Assembly: GCA_945878405.1 (NCBI GenBank)
Contig: CAMCTJ010000008.1
Coordinates: forward strand, 62,001 to 126,000
From: Bdellovibrio sp. ZAP7
Lineage (GTDB): Bacteria > Bdellovibrionota > FAC87 > UBA2466
Direction: 5' to 3'
Length of the DNA: 64,000 bases
Shown in pieces: positions 55,602 through 63,863 of this stretch (position 1 is the stretch's first letter; the number at the start of each line of letters is the position of its first letter). Below the pieces are notes generated by a model that saw nothing but the letters and a program-made list of their open reading frames with translations, was not told where the DNA came from and did not search any database. Position numbers and translations under genes: made by a program.

Positions 55602-56468
55602 TTAAGCGGCTTCTCCCTCTTTCTGTTTCGTTGTACCGCCTTCGATACCCATCGGCTTCGTCATAGCGAAGAACTGGATATTGAGCTGGTAAACAGAATC
55701 AGTGGGGTTGTGAGTTTGGTTACTCGCAATTCCCAAGAGGAGTTCCTGAATCTGCCGTCTGACTTCAGCCACCTTATCCATGGGAAGGCTTAAGGTCATA
55801 CTTTCAAAGTCCTGGGTTTCAGGCCCTTGAGTATAGAGCGACTGAGCCGCAAGTTCTGCCATTTGTTCGTAGTGAATTTTCTGGCTGAGAGCAGCTGTTT
55901 GAGAGTCGATTTCTGTCGTGTCGACTGCTTCCAGCATATCGCCCTTGCAAGCTACAAATTTTAGTTTCTGGAGAAGACCCAGCGATTCTTTGGCTTCTTC
56001 TTCAGAGATTGCTGGCACCAAGCTTTGAGCAATCGTAGCAGCATCGTTCTTTACGGCACCTTTCTTCACCATTTCTCGAATGGCTGAGTGATACCACTGA
56101 TGGTAGTAGTCATAGAGCTCAGGAATGAGCGTTTTGACTTTAAAGAGTTCTCTCAAATACATGAGCTTTGCTTCGAATACTTTTTTGCGAGGCAAGTGCT
56201 CACATTGATTGTGCTCAACCATGTAGCGGAAGAATTCCGATTCGTGGTTGTCTAAGCGAAGGCCCTTTGCAAACTTTGCAATCGCATCAAAGCTTAAATT
56301 GCGTTTGCCATCCATCACCAACTTTAAATAGTTGGGTGAACCAAAGCCTGCAGCTTTTGAAAAGTTTCTAAAGGAGAATACCGGATCAGCTTCTTTGAGC
56401 TGGCGATAACGATCCTTCAAGAAGTCTCGATAGTCTGAAAAGTTATAGATGTTTGATGCGATAGTCAC
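55602..56468 (-). CDS. TIGR02147-family protein
   Basis: A 288-residue protein of the TIGR02147 (DUF4423-containing) family, which is expanded in Bdellovibrio and Fibrobacter and is thought to act in regulation. The N-terminal part is helical and resembles a short HTH-like region (FRNFSKAAGFGSPNYLKLVM, then FDAIAKFAKGLRLDNHESEFF), in which a repressor-like helix-turn-helix is plausible. The DUF4423 part follows (EAVDTTEIDSQTAALSQ, ESMTLSLPMDKVAEVRRQIQ). The GTG start has GGGGGAAG before it. It converges on the small two-gene unit, which may be its target. Confidence 0.85.
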   Translation of the reverse strand: MTIASNIYNFSDYRDFLKDRYRQLKEADPVFSFRNFSKAAGFGSPNYLKLVMDGKRNLSFDAIAKFAKGLRLDNHESEFFRYMVEHNQCEHLPRKKVFEAKLMYLRELFKVKTLIPELYDYYHQWYHSAIREMVKKGAVKNDAATIAQSLVPAISEEEAKESLGLLQKLKFVACKGDMLEAVDTTEIDSQTAALSQKIHYEQMAELAAQSLYTQGPETQDFESMTLSLPMDKVAEVRRQIQELLLGIASNQTHNPTDSVYQLNIQFFAMTKPMGIEGGTTKQKEGEAA

Positions 56469-56554
56469 AGCTTCCCCCTTTTACAGGTTAAAAAGTTGAT
56501 TGCCCCATTTGCTTGAGAGAGATTGCAACGCTTTTGCCAAAGTCAGGGGAGTGG

Positions 56555-56725
56555 ATGCTTTTAGAAAACATTGTTATTTCAAGTGGTTACGGTATTGTTG
56601 ACGGGTGGTATTCTCTTTTACACGCGACCACTGCGAGTGATGGAAAACTGACAGCATTCTCTAAGTTCTTGAAATCACTGTATCCAAACTGTATCGACTC
56701 TTTACAGAGGGGAAAATCACAGTGA
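56555..56725 (+). CDS. Possible small protein upstream of folC (56 residues)
   Basis: A 56-residue frame with ATG 56555 three bases after AGGGGAG and a stop overlapping the folC GTG start (GTGA), the layout of a translationally coupled pair. The sequence has a hydrophobic core (LLENIVISSGYGIVDGWY) but no membrane segment or known motif. It may be a real small gene or only a leader peptide; an upstream TTG at 56513 is less likely. Confidence 0.4.
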   Translation: MLLENIVISSGYGIVDGWYSLLHATTASDGKLTAFSKFLKSLYPNCIDSLQRGKSQ

Positions 56726-57957
56726 ACAGTTTTTCTTGGGAATCTTTTCTAGAGCAGTTGGGAGGCGAGAAACGCATTCATTACTCGCTCGAAAACCTTC
56801 TTGGAGCACTCAAAGAAGCGGGTCATCCTGAAAAAACTGTAAAGTCTTTGGTCATTGCAGGCACAAACGGCAAGGGCAGTACGACTCTCTTTATTAGCGA
56901 AGCGCTGAAAACCCATGGCGCTCGCGTGGCGACTTACCTTTCTCCCCATCTCCAACACTTAAGAGAACGATTTCAAGAGGGGCTTCGTCCCTGGTCAGCC
57001 GAGCGCCTAAGCGGACATGTGGAGCGCCTAGCTCCGCTCGCCCAGAAATGGAAGTTGAGCTACTTTGAGTTCCTGACCCTCATCTTCTTTTGGGATTCCG
57101 CTCAGACCCATCCGGATTTCAATATCTTAGAAGTGGGAATGGGCGGGCGCCTAGACGCCACCAATGTGACCGAGCCCAAAGGGGTGGTGTTAACCAATAT
57201 CAGTTGGGACCATGCGGAGTACTTGGGAAATACCCTTGAGAAGATTCTTGTCGAGAAAATGGGGGTTCTTCGTTCTGGAGTGCCGGTGGTGAGTGGGCTT
57301 CAGGAGCCTACTTTAAGAGAAATTCTTCAAAAGGAATGTGAACGGGTTTCTTCTCCTTTGTACTTTACCGATTCTGTTCCCAGAAAAGTTCTTCGAAAAA
57401 ATTGGGAGGGACAAGAAGTCCTCATTGATGGTCACAACTTTTTTCTCAAGAATCCCTCTGGGGGGGCTTTGGAAAATGCGGTTACCGCTTATTTATTTTT
57501 AAGAAAAGTTTTTCCCGAAATTCCGGTTTCAACACTTCAATTAGCTTTTCGCTCGATGGTGAATCCGGGCCGTTTGGAAATAGTGCAAGAAAACCCAAGA
57601 ATTATTCTGTCGGGAGATCATAACGTAGCAGGGATGAAAACCTTAACCGACACTCTTCTGGAGCTGGGAGCTAAAAATCTTTATGTGCTGTGTGGGTTTG
57701 GTCCCGATAAAGAAGCTTCTCAAATGATTCAAGCTCTTTTGCCATTTTCAAAAGAATTATTACTCACTCGAGTGCCAAGAGCGCGAGGGGAGTACGATGA
57801 GAAATACCAAACACTTGCAAAGTATGAAGAGGATCCCGCGAAAGCTTTAAAAGAGTTGCTAAAGAAGCTGACTCCTCAAGACGCGTTACTCATAACCGGA
57901 AGTCTTTATCTTGTAGGTGATCTGAGAGGACTTTTTCGAACTATCGAGTCCGTCTAG
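56722..57957 (+). CDS. folC: Folylpolyglutamate/dihydrofolate synthase
   Basis: Adds glutamate to dihydropteroate or tetrahydrofolate. The 411-residue protein is a Mur-ligase relative with VIAGTNGKGSTTLFISEALK (P-loop) followed by YLSPHLQHLRERF, NILEVGMGGRLDATNV, TNISWDHAEYLG and a DKEASQMIQ C-terminal region. The GTG start has GAGGGGAAAA upstream. The C-terminus overlaps the convergent charged membrane protein gene by 17 bases. Confidence 0.94.
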   Translation: MNSFSWESFLEQLGGEKRIHYSLENLLGALKEAGHPEKTVKSLVIAGTNGKGSTTLFISEALKTHGARVATYLSPHLQHLRERFQEGLRPWSAERLSGHVERLAPLAQKWKLSYFEFLTLIFFWDSAQTHPDFNILEVGMGGRLDATNVTEPKGVVLTNISWDHAEYLGNTLEKILVEKMGVLRSGVPVVSGLQEPTLREILQKECERVSSPLYFTDSVPRKVLRKNWEGQEVLIDGHNFFLKNPSGGALENAVTAYLFLRKVFPEIPVSTLQLAFRSMVNPGRLEIVQENPRIILSGDHNVAGMKTLTDTLLELGAKNLYVLCGFGPDKEASQMIQALLPFSKELLLTRVPRARGEYDEKYQTLAKYEEDPAKALKELLKKLTPQDALLITGSLYLVGDLRGLFRTIESV

Positions 57958-58624
57958 AGCTTCTTCTAAAAGGCAAAGCTTCTTCGCCCGTGCTAGGCCT
58001 AGCTGCTATTCCTAACTGAGATTGTTTTAAAGGCTCAAGCGCTCCCAGAACAGCTTGTCTTGCGGATTGAGATAAGGACAAACTCACCAGAGATAGGAAA
58101 ACCGCAACGATACTGGCAGCAGTTGCAAATTTCGTGATGAACAAGGTCTTAGGAGCTTGTTGCTGGGGTCGTAAAAATTCGTTCGTATCAAAATCAAGAC
58201 TTGGTGGAGGAGCTTGAAGTTTTTTCGAGTTCTCTAAGATCAAAGCAACGGATTCAGAAAGTTGTTTAATCGCAGCCCATTGGTCTAAAGCAGGCTCGCT
58301 TGTGACTGGTGTTGCAACAGGTGCGGGTCCAGAAACTTCTGCTTTTTCTTCAGCAACAGCAACCGTTTCTACTTTTTTAGCACGTGGTTTTCTAGGCTTT
58401 CTGGGTTTCTTAACGGATTCTTCGGCAAGCACTTCTTCAGAAGCTTCCACAGTTTCTTTTTCTTCTTCTTCTTCTTCTGCAGGCGTCTCTTCGGCAATCA
58501 CTTCGCTATCTGTCTCAGCCAGAAGCTCAGCTTCTTCTGATTCAGCTTGGTTAGAGTCTTCTATCGTCAAAGTCGTTTGAGTATTTTCAATCTCTGCTTC
58601 AGTTAGTTTCTTGCGACGACCCAT
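57941..58624 (-). CDS. Charged membrane-anchored protein with acidic and lysine/arginine blocks
   Basis: A 227-residue protein. The first ~30 residues are polar (GRRKKLTEAEIEN), residues ~35-75 are strongly acidic with a run of Glu, then KKPRKPRKPRAKK, an AT-hook-like basic block, then a Pro/Ala linker and at ~165-190 one membrane helix (FATAASIVAVFLSLVSLSLS). The short C-terminal part is basic. ATG 58624 is chosen because AAGGGTGGG sits just before it and MGRRKK makes a sensible start; upstream in-frame codons lack support. Family not recognised; the layout suggests a membrane-tethered nucleic-acid or protein-binding factor. Confidence 0.65.
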   Translation of the reverse strand: MGRRKKLTEAEIENTQTTLTIEDSNQAESEEAELLAETDSEVIAEETPAEEEEEEKETVEASEEVLAEESVKKPRKPRKPRAKKVETVAVAEEKAEVSGPAPVATPVTSEPALDQWAAIKQLSESVALILENSKKLQAPPPSLDFDTNEFLRPQQQAPKTLFITKFATAASIVAVFLSLVSLSLSQSARQAVLGALEPLKQSQLGIAARPSTGEEALPFRRSSRRTR

Positions 58625-58779
58625 AACCCACCCTTCAAAAAAGGCCCACTGGCCGGCCCTTACAAAAGCAACCTGTATGCCATCAGAATTCAAGGGTAAT
58701 TCGGGCTGGGAGTGGCTTAAAACTGACAAAAATCGGCACTTTTAGCGCGGTTTTGCGGCTCTGAGTTCGGGGGCTAACA

Positions 58780-59847
58780 CTACAACACGCCCCGTTTTTC
58801 TTGGTCTCTCTCAATCGAACGGAAAAGAGCTCCAAAATTGCCTTCACCAAATGAAAGGTGATTCTTTCGTTGAATGATCTCAAAAAAGATGGGTCCAATT
58901 AAATTTTGAGTGAAGATCTGAAGCAGGTAGCCTTCTTCATCACCATCAATCAAAATCCCGAGTTCTTGAATAGTGGAATGGTCTTCGGTGACGTTCGGAA
59001 CTCGTTCAAAAACGGTTTTATAATAATCAGGTTCTACTTCGAGCATACTAACGTTAGAAGATTTTAATTCTCTGAGCGACCGAACAATATCTTGGGTTAA
59101 AAGGGCTACGTGCTGGATGCCAGCGCCTTTGTACTCTCTCAGATATTCATTGATTTGCGATTTTTCGTCGCTTGCTTCATTAATCGGAATACAAAAACTT
59201 CCATCTGGAGATCGGAGCGCATAGGAAGTGAGACCCGTTTTCTTTCCTTTGATGTCAAAATAACGAACTTCAGTGAAACCAAAAATATTCTTATAAAAAC
59301 CCGCCCACTGTTCCATGGTTCCCGAAGGAACATTATTGGTTAAGTGATCGACGAGTGCAAACCCTTTGGTCTTGTAGGCCATTTCGCCTTTTATGACGGA
59401 TTCAAAACCCATTTCGTCGTAGCATTTTCCATCTTTGTAGTGGTCGATAAAGTAGATGAGGCTATCGCCAATTCCGTAAATAGCGGGAATCGGGTGGCCA
59501 AGTTTGTCTTTGTAATCCCCTTCTGTACAAGCCCGAGCGCCTCGAGCAACAGCTTCTTTTAAAGCTTCTTTTGCATTTTTTACTCGCCAGCCCATCGAGC
59601 AGATAGAGGGGCCATGCATTTCCGAAAAGCGGGAAGCAAAACTACCCGGTTGAGAGTTGAGTAACCAATGAATGTCATGCTGTCGGTAGTAATCAACCTT
59701 GATTCGGGTGTTTTGTTTTAATTTTGCAAAACCCAAATTGATAAAAAGTTGTTCCAGAGTTTGGGGTTTGGAAGTCGCATATTCAATAAATTCGATTCCA
59801 GCGAGTCCAATCGGATTTGGATTTTTTGTTTCTGTAGGATGGGTCAT
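58780..59847 (-). CDS. hpd: 4-hydroxyphenylpyruvate dioxygenase
   Basis: Converts 4-hydroxyphenylpyruvate to homogentisate in tyrosine breakdown, using non-haem Fe(II). The 355-residue length is usual for bacteria. The iron ligands are visible: His in VDHLTNNV, His in AGIQHVALLT and Glu in FFEIIQRKNH; GEGNFGALF near the C-terminus is the family signature. A GGGAGG ribosome binding site precedes ATG 59847. No homogentisate dioxygenase is near, so the later steps lie elsewhere or the product makes a pigment or quinone. Confidence 0.95.
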   Translation of the reverse strand: MTHPTETKNPNPIGLAGIEFIEYATSKPQTLEQLFINLGFAKLKQNTRIKVDYYRQHDIHWLLNSQPGSFASRFSEMHGPSICSMGWRVKNAKEALKEAVARGARACTEGDYKDKLGHPIPAIYGIGDSLIYFIDHYKDGKCYDEMGFESVIKGEMAYKTKGFALVDHLTNNVPSGTMEQWAGFYKNIFGFTEVRYFDIKGKKTGLTSYALRSPDGSFCIPINEASDEKSQINEYLREYKGAGIQHVALLTQDIVRSLRELKSSNVSMLEVEPDYYKTVFERVPNVTEDHSTIQELGILIDGDEEGYLLQIFTQNLIGPIFFEIIQRKNHLSFGEGNFGALFRSIERDQEKRGVL

Positions 59848-60011
59848 TTGAGCCTCCCGTTTTTCCTATTATTGTGAGGCCAGATTCTAAAGATTGCCAG
59901 TACATATCGCAATAACTGACTACACTTTGGTCACTTCTTTTTTACGCTCAAACAATTCGAAACTAGAAGTGGTTCGACGCTTCAGGTAAAATCATAAGAA
60001 AAGGGAAATCC

Positions 60012-60506
60012 ATGAGGAATGTTTTAATGCTTCTGGGATTGGTCTGCGTCTTTCTAGGAGCCAGTGCTCTGGCCGAGACAACTGCCCCAACCCCTGCAAA
60101 TCCCCCGGCTGTTTCCGGAATGAATAAAGGAACCGTGAATACCGATTCGGGATCCTCCATTCCGGGCCCCTTAAAGCCCAGTGGCTATATTCAGGCCTTA
60201 GATCCAAGCTTTTTCGATGCGCCGGTAGATAATAAAAATACTCCACCTGGGCTTTCGCCCAAGGGAAGGGAGTTTGATGCGGATCCGGATTACAACTCTG
60301 AGCAGAGAGAAGAATGGCTCAGAAAGTGTGCCCCGTATAAAGATCAAGATTCTAAGCTTTTCAGGGAATGTTTTTTTAGAGAAAAAGATAAAATGCGTTT
60401 AGAGCTTCGGGAAAAATTTGATTCGGTGGAGAGACGGCAAGGCGGCAAGGGCAAATCTTTGCAGGATTTGATTCAATCCAATCCTTCCAGTGGCGGTTTT
60501 GATTGA
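60012..60506 (+). CDS. Secreted hypothetical protein
   Basis: A 164-residue protein with a signal peptide (MLLGLVCVFLGASALA), a proline-rich N-terminal region (TTAPTPANPPAV), then a charged helical segment with two cysteines (LRKCAPYKD and FRECFFREKDK) about 20 residues apart. The cysteines could form a disulphide. Family not recognised. AAGGGAAA precedes the ATG. It lies 21 bases before the epimerase gene on the same strand but is probably unrelated in function. Confidence 0.65.
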   Translation: MRNVLMLLGLVCVFLGASALAETTAPTPANPPAVSGMNKGTVNTDSGSSIPGPLKPSGYIQALDPSFFDAPVDNKNTPPGLSPKGREFDADPDYNSEQREEWLRKCAPYKDQDSKLFRECFFREKDKMRLELREKFDSVERRQGGKGKSLQDLIQSNPSSGGFD

Positions 60507-60513
60507 TCTTGGG

Positions 60514-60519
60514 TAGTCT
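60514..60519 (+). promoter_or_regulatory. Possible -10 box for methylmalonyl-CoA epimerase
   Basis: TAGTCT ends 8 bases before ATG 60528, the same geometry as pccB and deoC. It lies in the palindrome GGGTAG-T-CTACCC (60511-60523), which with the following T's could also act as a small terminator. No good -35 box is seen, so this is weak. Confidence 0.3.
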
Positions 60520-60527
60520 ACCCTTTT

Positions 60528-60941
60528 ATGTCCATTAAACTATCTCACATAGCAATTGCATGCCCCCAAATTCATGAGGTCGCCGAGAAATTGCGCGCGA
60601 TTTCTTTAGAAATCAAAAGCGAGCATGACGTACCGACGGAAAAAGTACGAGTGGCCATGCTGCCACTGCAGGTTTCTTCAGGGGTCTGCATTGAGTTACT
60701 CGAGCCCCAAACGAGCGATTCCCCCATCAGCAAATTTTTAGAAAAGAAGCCTCAGGGAGGCATTCATCATTTATCTTTTGAAGTAAATGGAATAGAAGAT
60801 TGGGCCAAGAAACTTGAAAAAGCCGGGATGACGGTTCTTCCCCCAGGAATTCGAAAAGCAGCTCGGGGGAGAGCTCTTTTTATTCATCCTAAAAGTTTTG
60901 GTGGAGTTTTAGTTGAATTAGAAGAAATAGAGCACCCATGA
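60528..60941 (+). CDS. mce: Methylmalonyl-CoA epimerase
   Basis: Interconverts the S and R forms of methylmalonyl-CoA between the carboxylase and the mutase. The 137-residue VOC-fold protein has LSHIAIACP (His metal ligand), EKVRVAMLPL, CIELLEPQTSDSPISKFLEKK, GGIHHLSFEV (metal His) and FIHPKSFGGVLVELEE (metal Glu), matching the family in order. Together with pccB/carboxylase/carrier at 27.9-31.5 kb and the mutase subunit at 16.7 kb it completes the propionate route except for the B12 subunit. The stop overlaps the rhomboid start by four bases. Confidence 0.92.
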   Translation: MSIKLSHIAIACPQIHEVAEKLRAISLEIKSEHDVPTEKVRVAMLPLQVSSGVCIELLEPQTSDSPISKFLEKKPQGGIHHLSFEVNGIEDWAKKLEKAGMTVLPPGIRKAARGRALFIHPKSFGGVLVELEEIEHP

Positions 60942-61708
60942 ACAATCGATTCGATCAAGTAAGTCCAGCCCCTCCTTTAACCACGAATTCGAAGATCATC
61001 ATTTCGACGTGTGTAGCCTCCTATTTCCTGGACTTTTTTCTTACCAATCTTGGATTTCGACCGGGTGGGCTTTATCTCACGGATATTTTGGGCTTGGTTC
61101 CCGCGCGCATTATCAATGACCTATGGCTCTGGCAGTTTGTGACCTACATTTTCATGCATGGGACCCCCCTCCACCTTTTGCTCAACATGCTCATCTTGTG
61201 GTTTTTCGGATCTGAAATGGAACTGAAATTGGGAAAGAAGGGCTTCTTAGTTTACTTTTTTATCTGTGGGATTGGAGCTGGCGTATTTAATTTTCTGGTT
61301 AATACGATCTTTTTAGATGTTTCTCGTTCTTATACTCCGATCATTGGGGCAAGTGGGGCTATTTACGGAATCCTCGCTGCTTACGGAATCTTTTTTGGCG
61401 AAAGATACATGTTGGTGTTCTTTTTGTTTCCCATGAAAGCTCGTTATTTTGTCCTCCTGATGGCCGCTATCGAATTAATCACGGGAGTTCAATCAAGAGC
61501 CCAAGATAATGTAGCGCACTTCGCTCATTTAGGAGGAATGGGGATCGGAGCTCTCTATATTTATTTGAAATATTTGCGTCCTCGTGGCGGCAAGGGCGGT
61601 GGAAAAAATAAGGAAGCTGAACGAGAAAGGCTTCGTCGTCAATTTACTTTGATTGTGAATGAAAGTGGCGGTAACAAACCCGATTCTGACGGTCCTCGTT
61701 GGAACTGA
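60938..61708 (+). CDS. Rhomboid-family intramembrane serine protease
   Basis: A 256-residue inner-membrane protease with six or more helices. The catalytic Ser is in GASGAIYG (Ser139) and the catalytic His in HFAHLGGMG (about residue 198). HLLLNMLILWFFG is the conserved HxxxN block that lines the active site. The C-terminal tail after about 215 is basic (GGKGGGKNKEAERERLRR) and cytoplasmic. Substrates are unknown. ATG 60938 overlaps the epimerase stop (ATGA). The stop abuts the convergent ftsK stop with no spacing. Confidence 0.9.
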   Translation: MNNRFDQVSPAPPLTTNSKIIISTCVASYFLDFFLTNLGFRPGGLYLTDILGLVPARIINDLWLWQFVTYIFMHGTPLHLLLNMLILWFFGSEMELKLGKKGFLVYFFICGIGAGVFNFLVNTIFLDVSRSYTPIIGASGAIYGILAAYGIFFGERYMLVFFLFPMKARYFVLLMAAIELITGVQSRAQDNVAHFAHLGGMGIGALYIYLKYLRPRGGKGGGKNKEAERERLRRQFTLIVNESGGNKPDSDGPRWN

Positions 61709-63769
61709 TTAATCTTTTTGGTTAGGGTTTTTTCCAGAAAAGTCGATGTAGTTGGAAGAGTAATCTTTTCCATTGATGCAGTACTTAACTACTTTTTTCA
61801 ACTCTTCTTCTGTGACGAAAGTACCATGCATTCTCTGAAGGGGTACTGCAGGTCGAGTCATCAAGCAGTCTCCTCGCCCAATTAATTCTTCAGCTCCTGA
61901 GGTGTCTAACACAGTTCTCGAGTCGATACCTGAGGGAACTTTAAAGGCCAAACGGGAAGGAATATTTGCTTTGATTAAGCCAGTGATCACATCTGTTGAG
62001 GGACGCTGAGTTGCAATGACCAAGTGAATTCCCGCTGCTCGTGCTTTTTGAGCCAATCGGGTAATCGCGACTTCTACCAATTGACCTCCCGACATCATTA
62101 CATCTGCCAATTCGTCGACGACAATCACAATGAAGGGCAATTTATCTTCTGGACGCTTTTGTTTTTCGTTATAGGAATCTAAATTCTTGGATCCCGTTGC
62201 GGCAATGAGACCATAGCGTCTTTCCATTTCCATCACGGCCCAGCTAAGGGCATTGTATGCCACTCCATTATCCGTGATTACATTGGTAATAAGATGGGGA
62301 AGACCATCAAAGACATTCAACTCTAACATTTTAGGATCAACGAGAATAAGTCGTAGTTGGTGAGGACTCATTCGGTAGAGGAAGCTCATGAGAAGTGAGT
62401 TGATAAATACTGATTTACCAGAACCCGTCTGACCAGCAACGAGCAAGTGAGGCATGCTTGCGAGATCTGCATAAACTGGTGTTCCATCCGTTGCTTTTCC
62501 CAGAACGACAGGAATTCGAATTTTCTTATCCTCAAATCCCTTTTCAGAAACGAGTTCTTTCAAAGTAATAGTTTCCGCTTGAGGTCTAGGCACTTCGATA
62601 CCCACAACCGTTTTTCCGGGAATCGGTGCAACGATTCGAAGTTCTCTCGTTCCTAAGACAATGCCCAAGTCGTCTTGGAGAGAGGCAATCTTACTCAGTT
62701 TGACGCCGGCACTGGGTTTGAATTCATAAGTGGTGAGAACAGGTCCCTGGCTAACAGCTACGACTTCGCCGGTGATTTGGAACGACAAAAGATGTTCACA
62801 AAGCTTTTGGATGTTTTCTCGAAGTTCTCCTTTAGACATCTTCTTCGCGTTGCCCGAGTCACCTCTTAAAAGCCTGGGAGAAGGAAGGGAATAAGATCCT
62901 TTGAATGGAATTATTTCTTTGAAGGTGAAAATCTTTTCTCCGGCTTCCTCATTTTCTTCTGAAGAAGAAGCGGCAGCATTGTTTGGAATTTCATTTTCAG
63001 CAGCTTCGGTCGATTCTGGGTCAACTTCTGCAGCTTTCTTTCGGCTTTTTCTGGCAGGCTTCTTCGGTTTAGAAGTGGCTTCAACTGGTTTTGCAGCGAC
63101 TTTAGGCTGAGCTTTTTCCTCTTCTTCACCCTCGATTTCCTCTTCAACCACTTCTTCTTTCTTGGCTTTCTTTTTGGAAGTTTCGTCTTCTGGAAAAACC
63201 TGTCTCCAAAAAGACAGTAGGGAAAGACCAGTGCTTAAGAGCAGAGTCACTAAAAAGCCGCCAACCACTAGGATCAAGGTGCCGGATGTATTTAAATAAT
63301 TTTCTAAAAAGCCACCAATCGTTTTTCCAATCCATCCTCCTTGAAGAAGACTAGCTTCTGGTGAACTCGTCGAGAAGAAAAGGTGACTTGCAATTGAACC
63401 TAAAAAAGTTGCAAAGACTCCGCCTAAGAGCTGAATAGAAATAGTACGAACGGAAACTCCGCGAAAAGCACAAACCGCTGCGGCGATAGTCATTAAAACA
63501 ACTGAATAACCAACGATTCCTAAAGTTCCTAAAAACAACTCAGAGAAGAGGGCTCCCACCAGACCACCCATATTATTAATGTGATCAAATCGGCCACTAA
63601 ACAAATTAAAACTATCTAAAGGAAGGTACGAAGTAAGGGCGATAAACTCAAAAAGAGCGATAAGCGAGTAGATCGATCCTTTGATCTCCTGAGTTACTCG
63701 TTCGGTCTTTGGGCTTTCAGTGGTATCAGCTTGAAACAGCTTGTCCCAAAGCGCTTTAACGCTAAACAT
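61709..63769 (-). CDS. ftsK: DNA translocase FtsK without the C-terminal gamma domain
   Basis: Pumps chromosome DNA at the division septum. About four N-terminal membrane helices (residues ~25-185) are followed by a charged linker rich in Glu and Lys, then the alpha/beta motor with GQTGSGKSVFINSLLMSF (about residue 443), VDPKMLELNVFDGLPHL and VVDELADVMM, ending at RMHGTFVTEEELKKVV plus ~25 residues. The winged-helix gamma domain that reads KOPS sequences and activates XerD is missing: 686 residues end where gamma should follow. GAGGAG precedes the ATG. The next sequence downstream is rhomboid coding on the other strand, so no gamma remnant remains. Confidence 0.93.
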   Translation of the reverse strand: MFSVKALWDKLFQADTTESPKTERVTQEIKGSIYSLIALFEFIALTSYLPLDSFNLFSGRFDHINNMGGLVGALFSELFLGTLGIVGYSVVLMTIAAAVCAFRGVSVRTISIQLLGGVFATFLGSIASHLFFSTSSPEASLLQGGWIGKTIGGFLENYLNTSGTLILVVGGFLVTLLLSTGLSLLSFWRQVFPEDETSKKKAKKEEVVEEEIEGEEEEKAQPKVAAKPVEATSKPKKPARKSRKKAAEVDPESTEAAENEIPNNAAASSSEENEEAGEKIFTFKEIIPFKGSYSLPSPRLLRGDSGNAKKMSKGELRENIQKLCEHLLSFQITGEVVAVSQGPVLTTYEFKPSAGVKLSKIASLQDDLGIVLGTRELRIVAPIPGKTVVGIEVPRPQAETITLKELVSEKGFEDKKIRIPVVLGKATDGTPVYADLASMPHLLVAGQTGSGKSVFINSLLMSFLYRMSPHQLRLILVDPKMLELNVFDGLPHLITNVITDNGVAYNALSWAVMEMERRYGLIAATGSKNLDSYNEKQKRPEDKLPFIVIVVDELADVMMSGGQLVEVAITRLAQKARAAGIHLVIATQRPSTDVITGLIKANIPSRLAFKVPSGIDSRTVLDTSGAEELIGRGDCLMTRPAVPLQRMHGTFVTEEELKKVVKYCINGKDYSSNYIDFSGKNPNQKD

Positions 63770-63863
63770 CTACTCCTCTTCTTTCTTCTGCCGCTCTCAA
63801 ACGGCATACGTGAGATTTGCAAGCTAAGTGCCGAAAGGAGCTGGAATAAAGTCAATCATTTCA

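Noticed and set aside
56513-56554. TTG start for the small gene before folC
   Set aside because: No Shine-Dalgarno precedes it, while ATG 56555 has AGGGGAG.
58302-58580. 92-codon serine-rich open frame opposite the charged membrane protein
   Set aside because: It is the complement of the Glu/Lys/Ala-rich low-complexity coding sequence and has no start signals.
58631-58660. GGCC-based hairpin with T6 on the minus strand as the terminator of hpd
   Set aside because: The stem is only four base pairs unless mismatches are allowed, and the T-run merges with the ribosome binding site of the next gene; it may be incidental.
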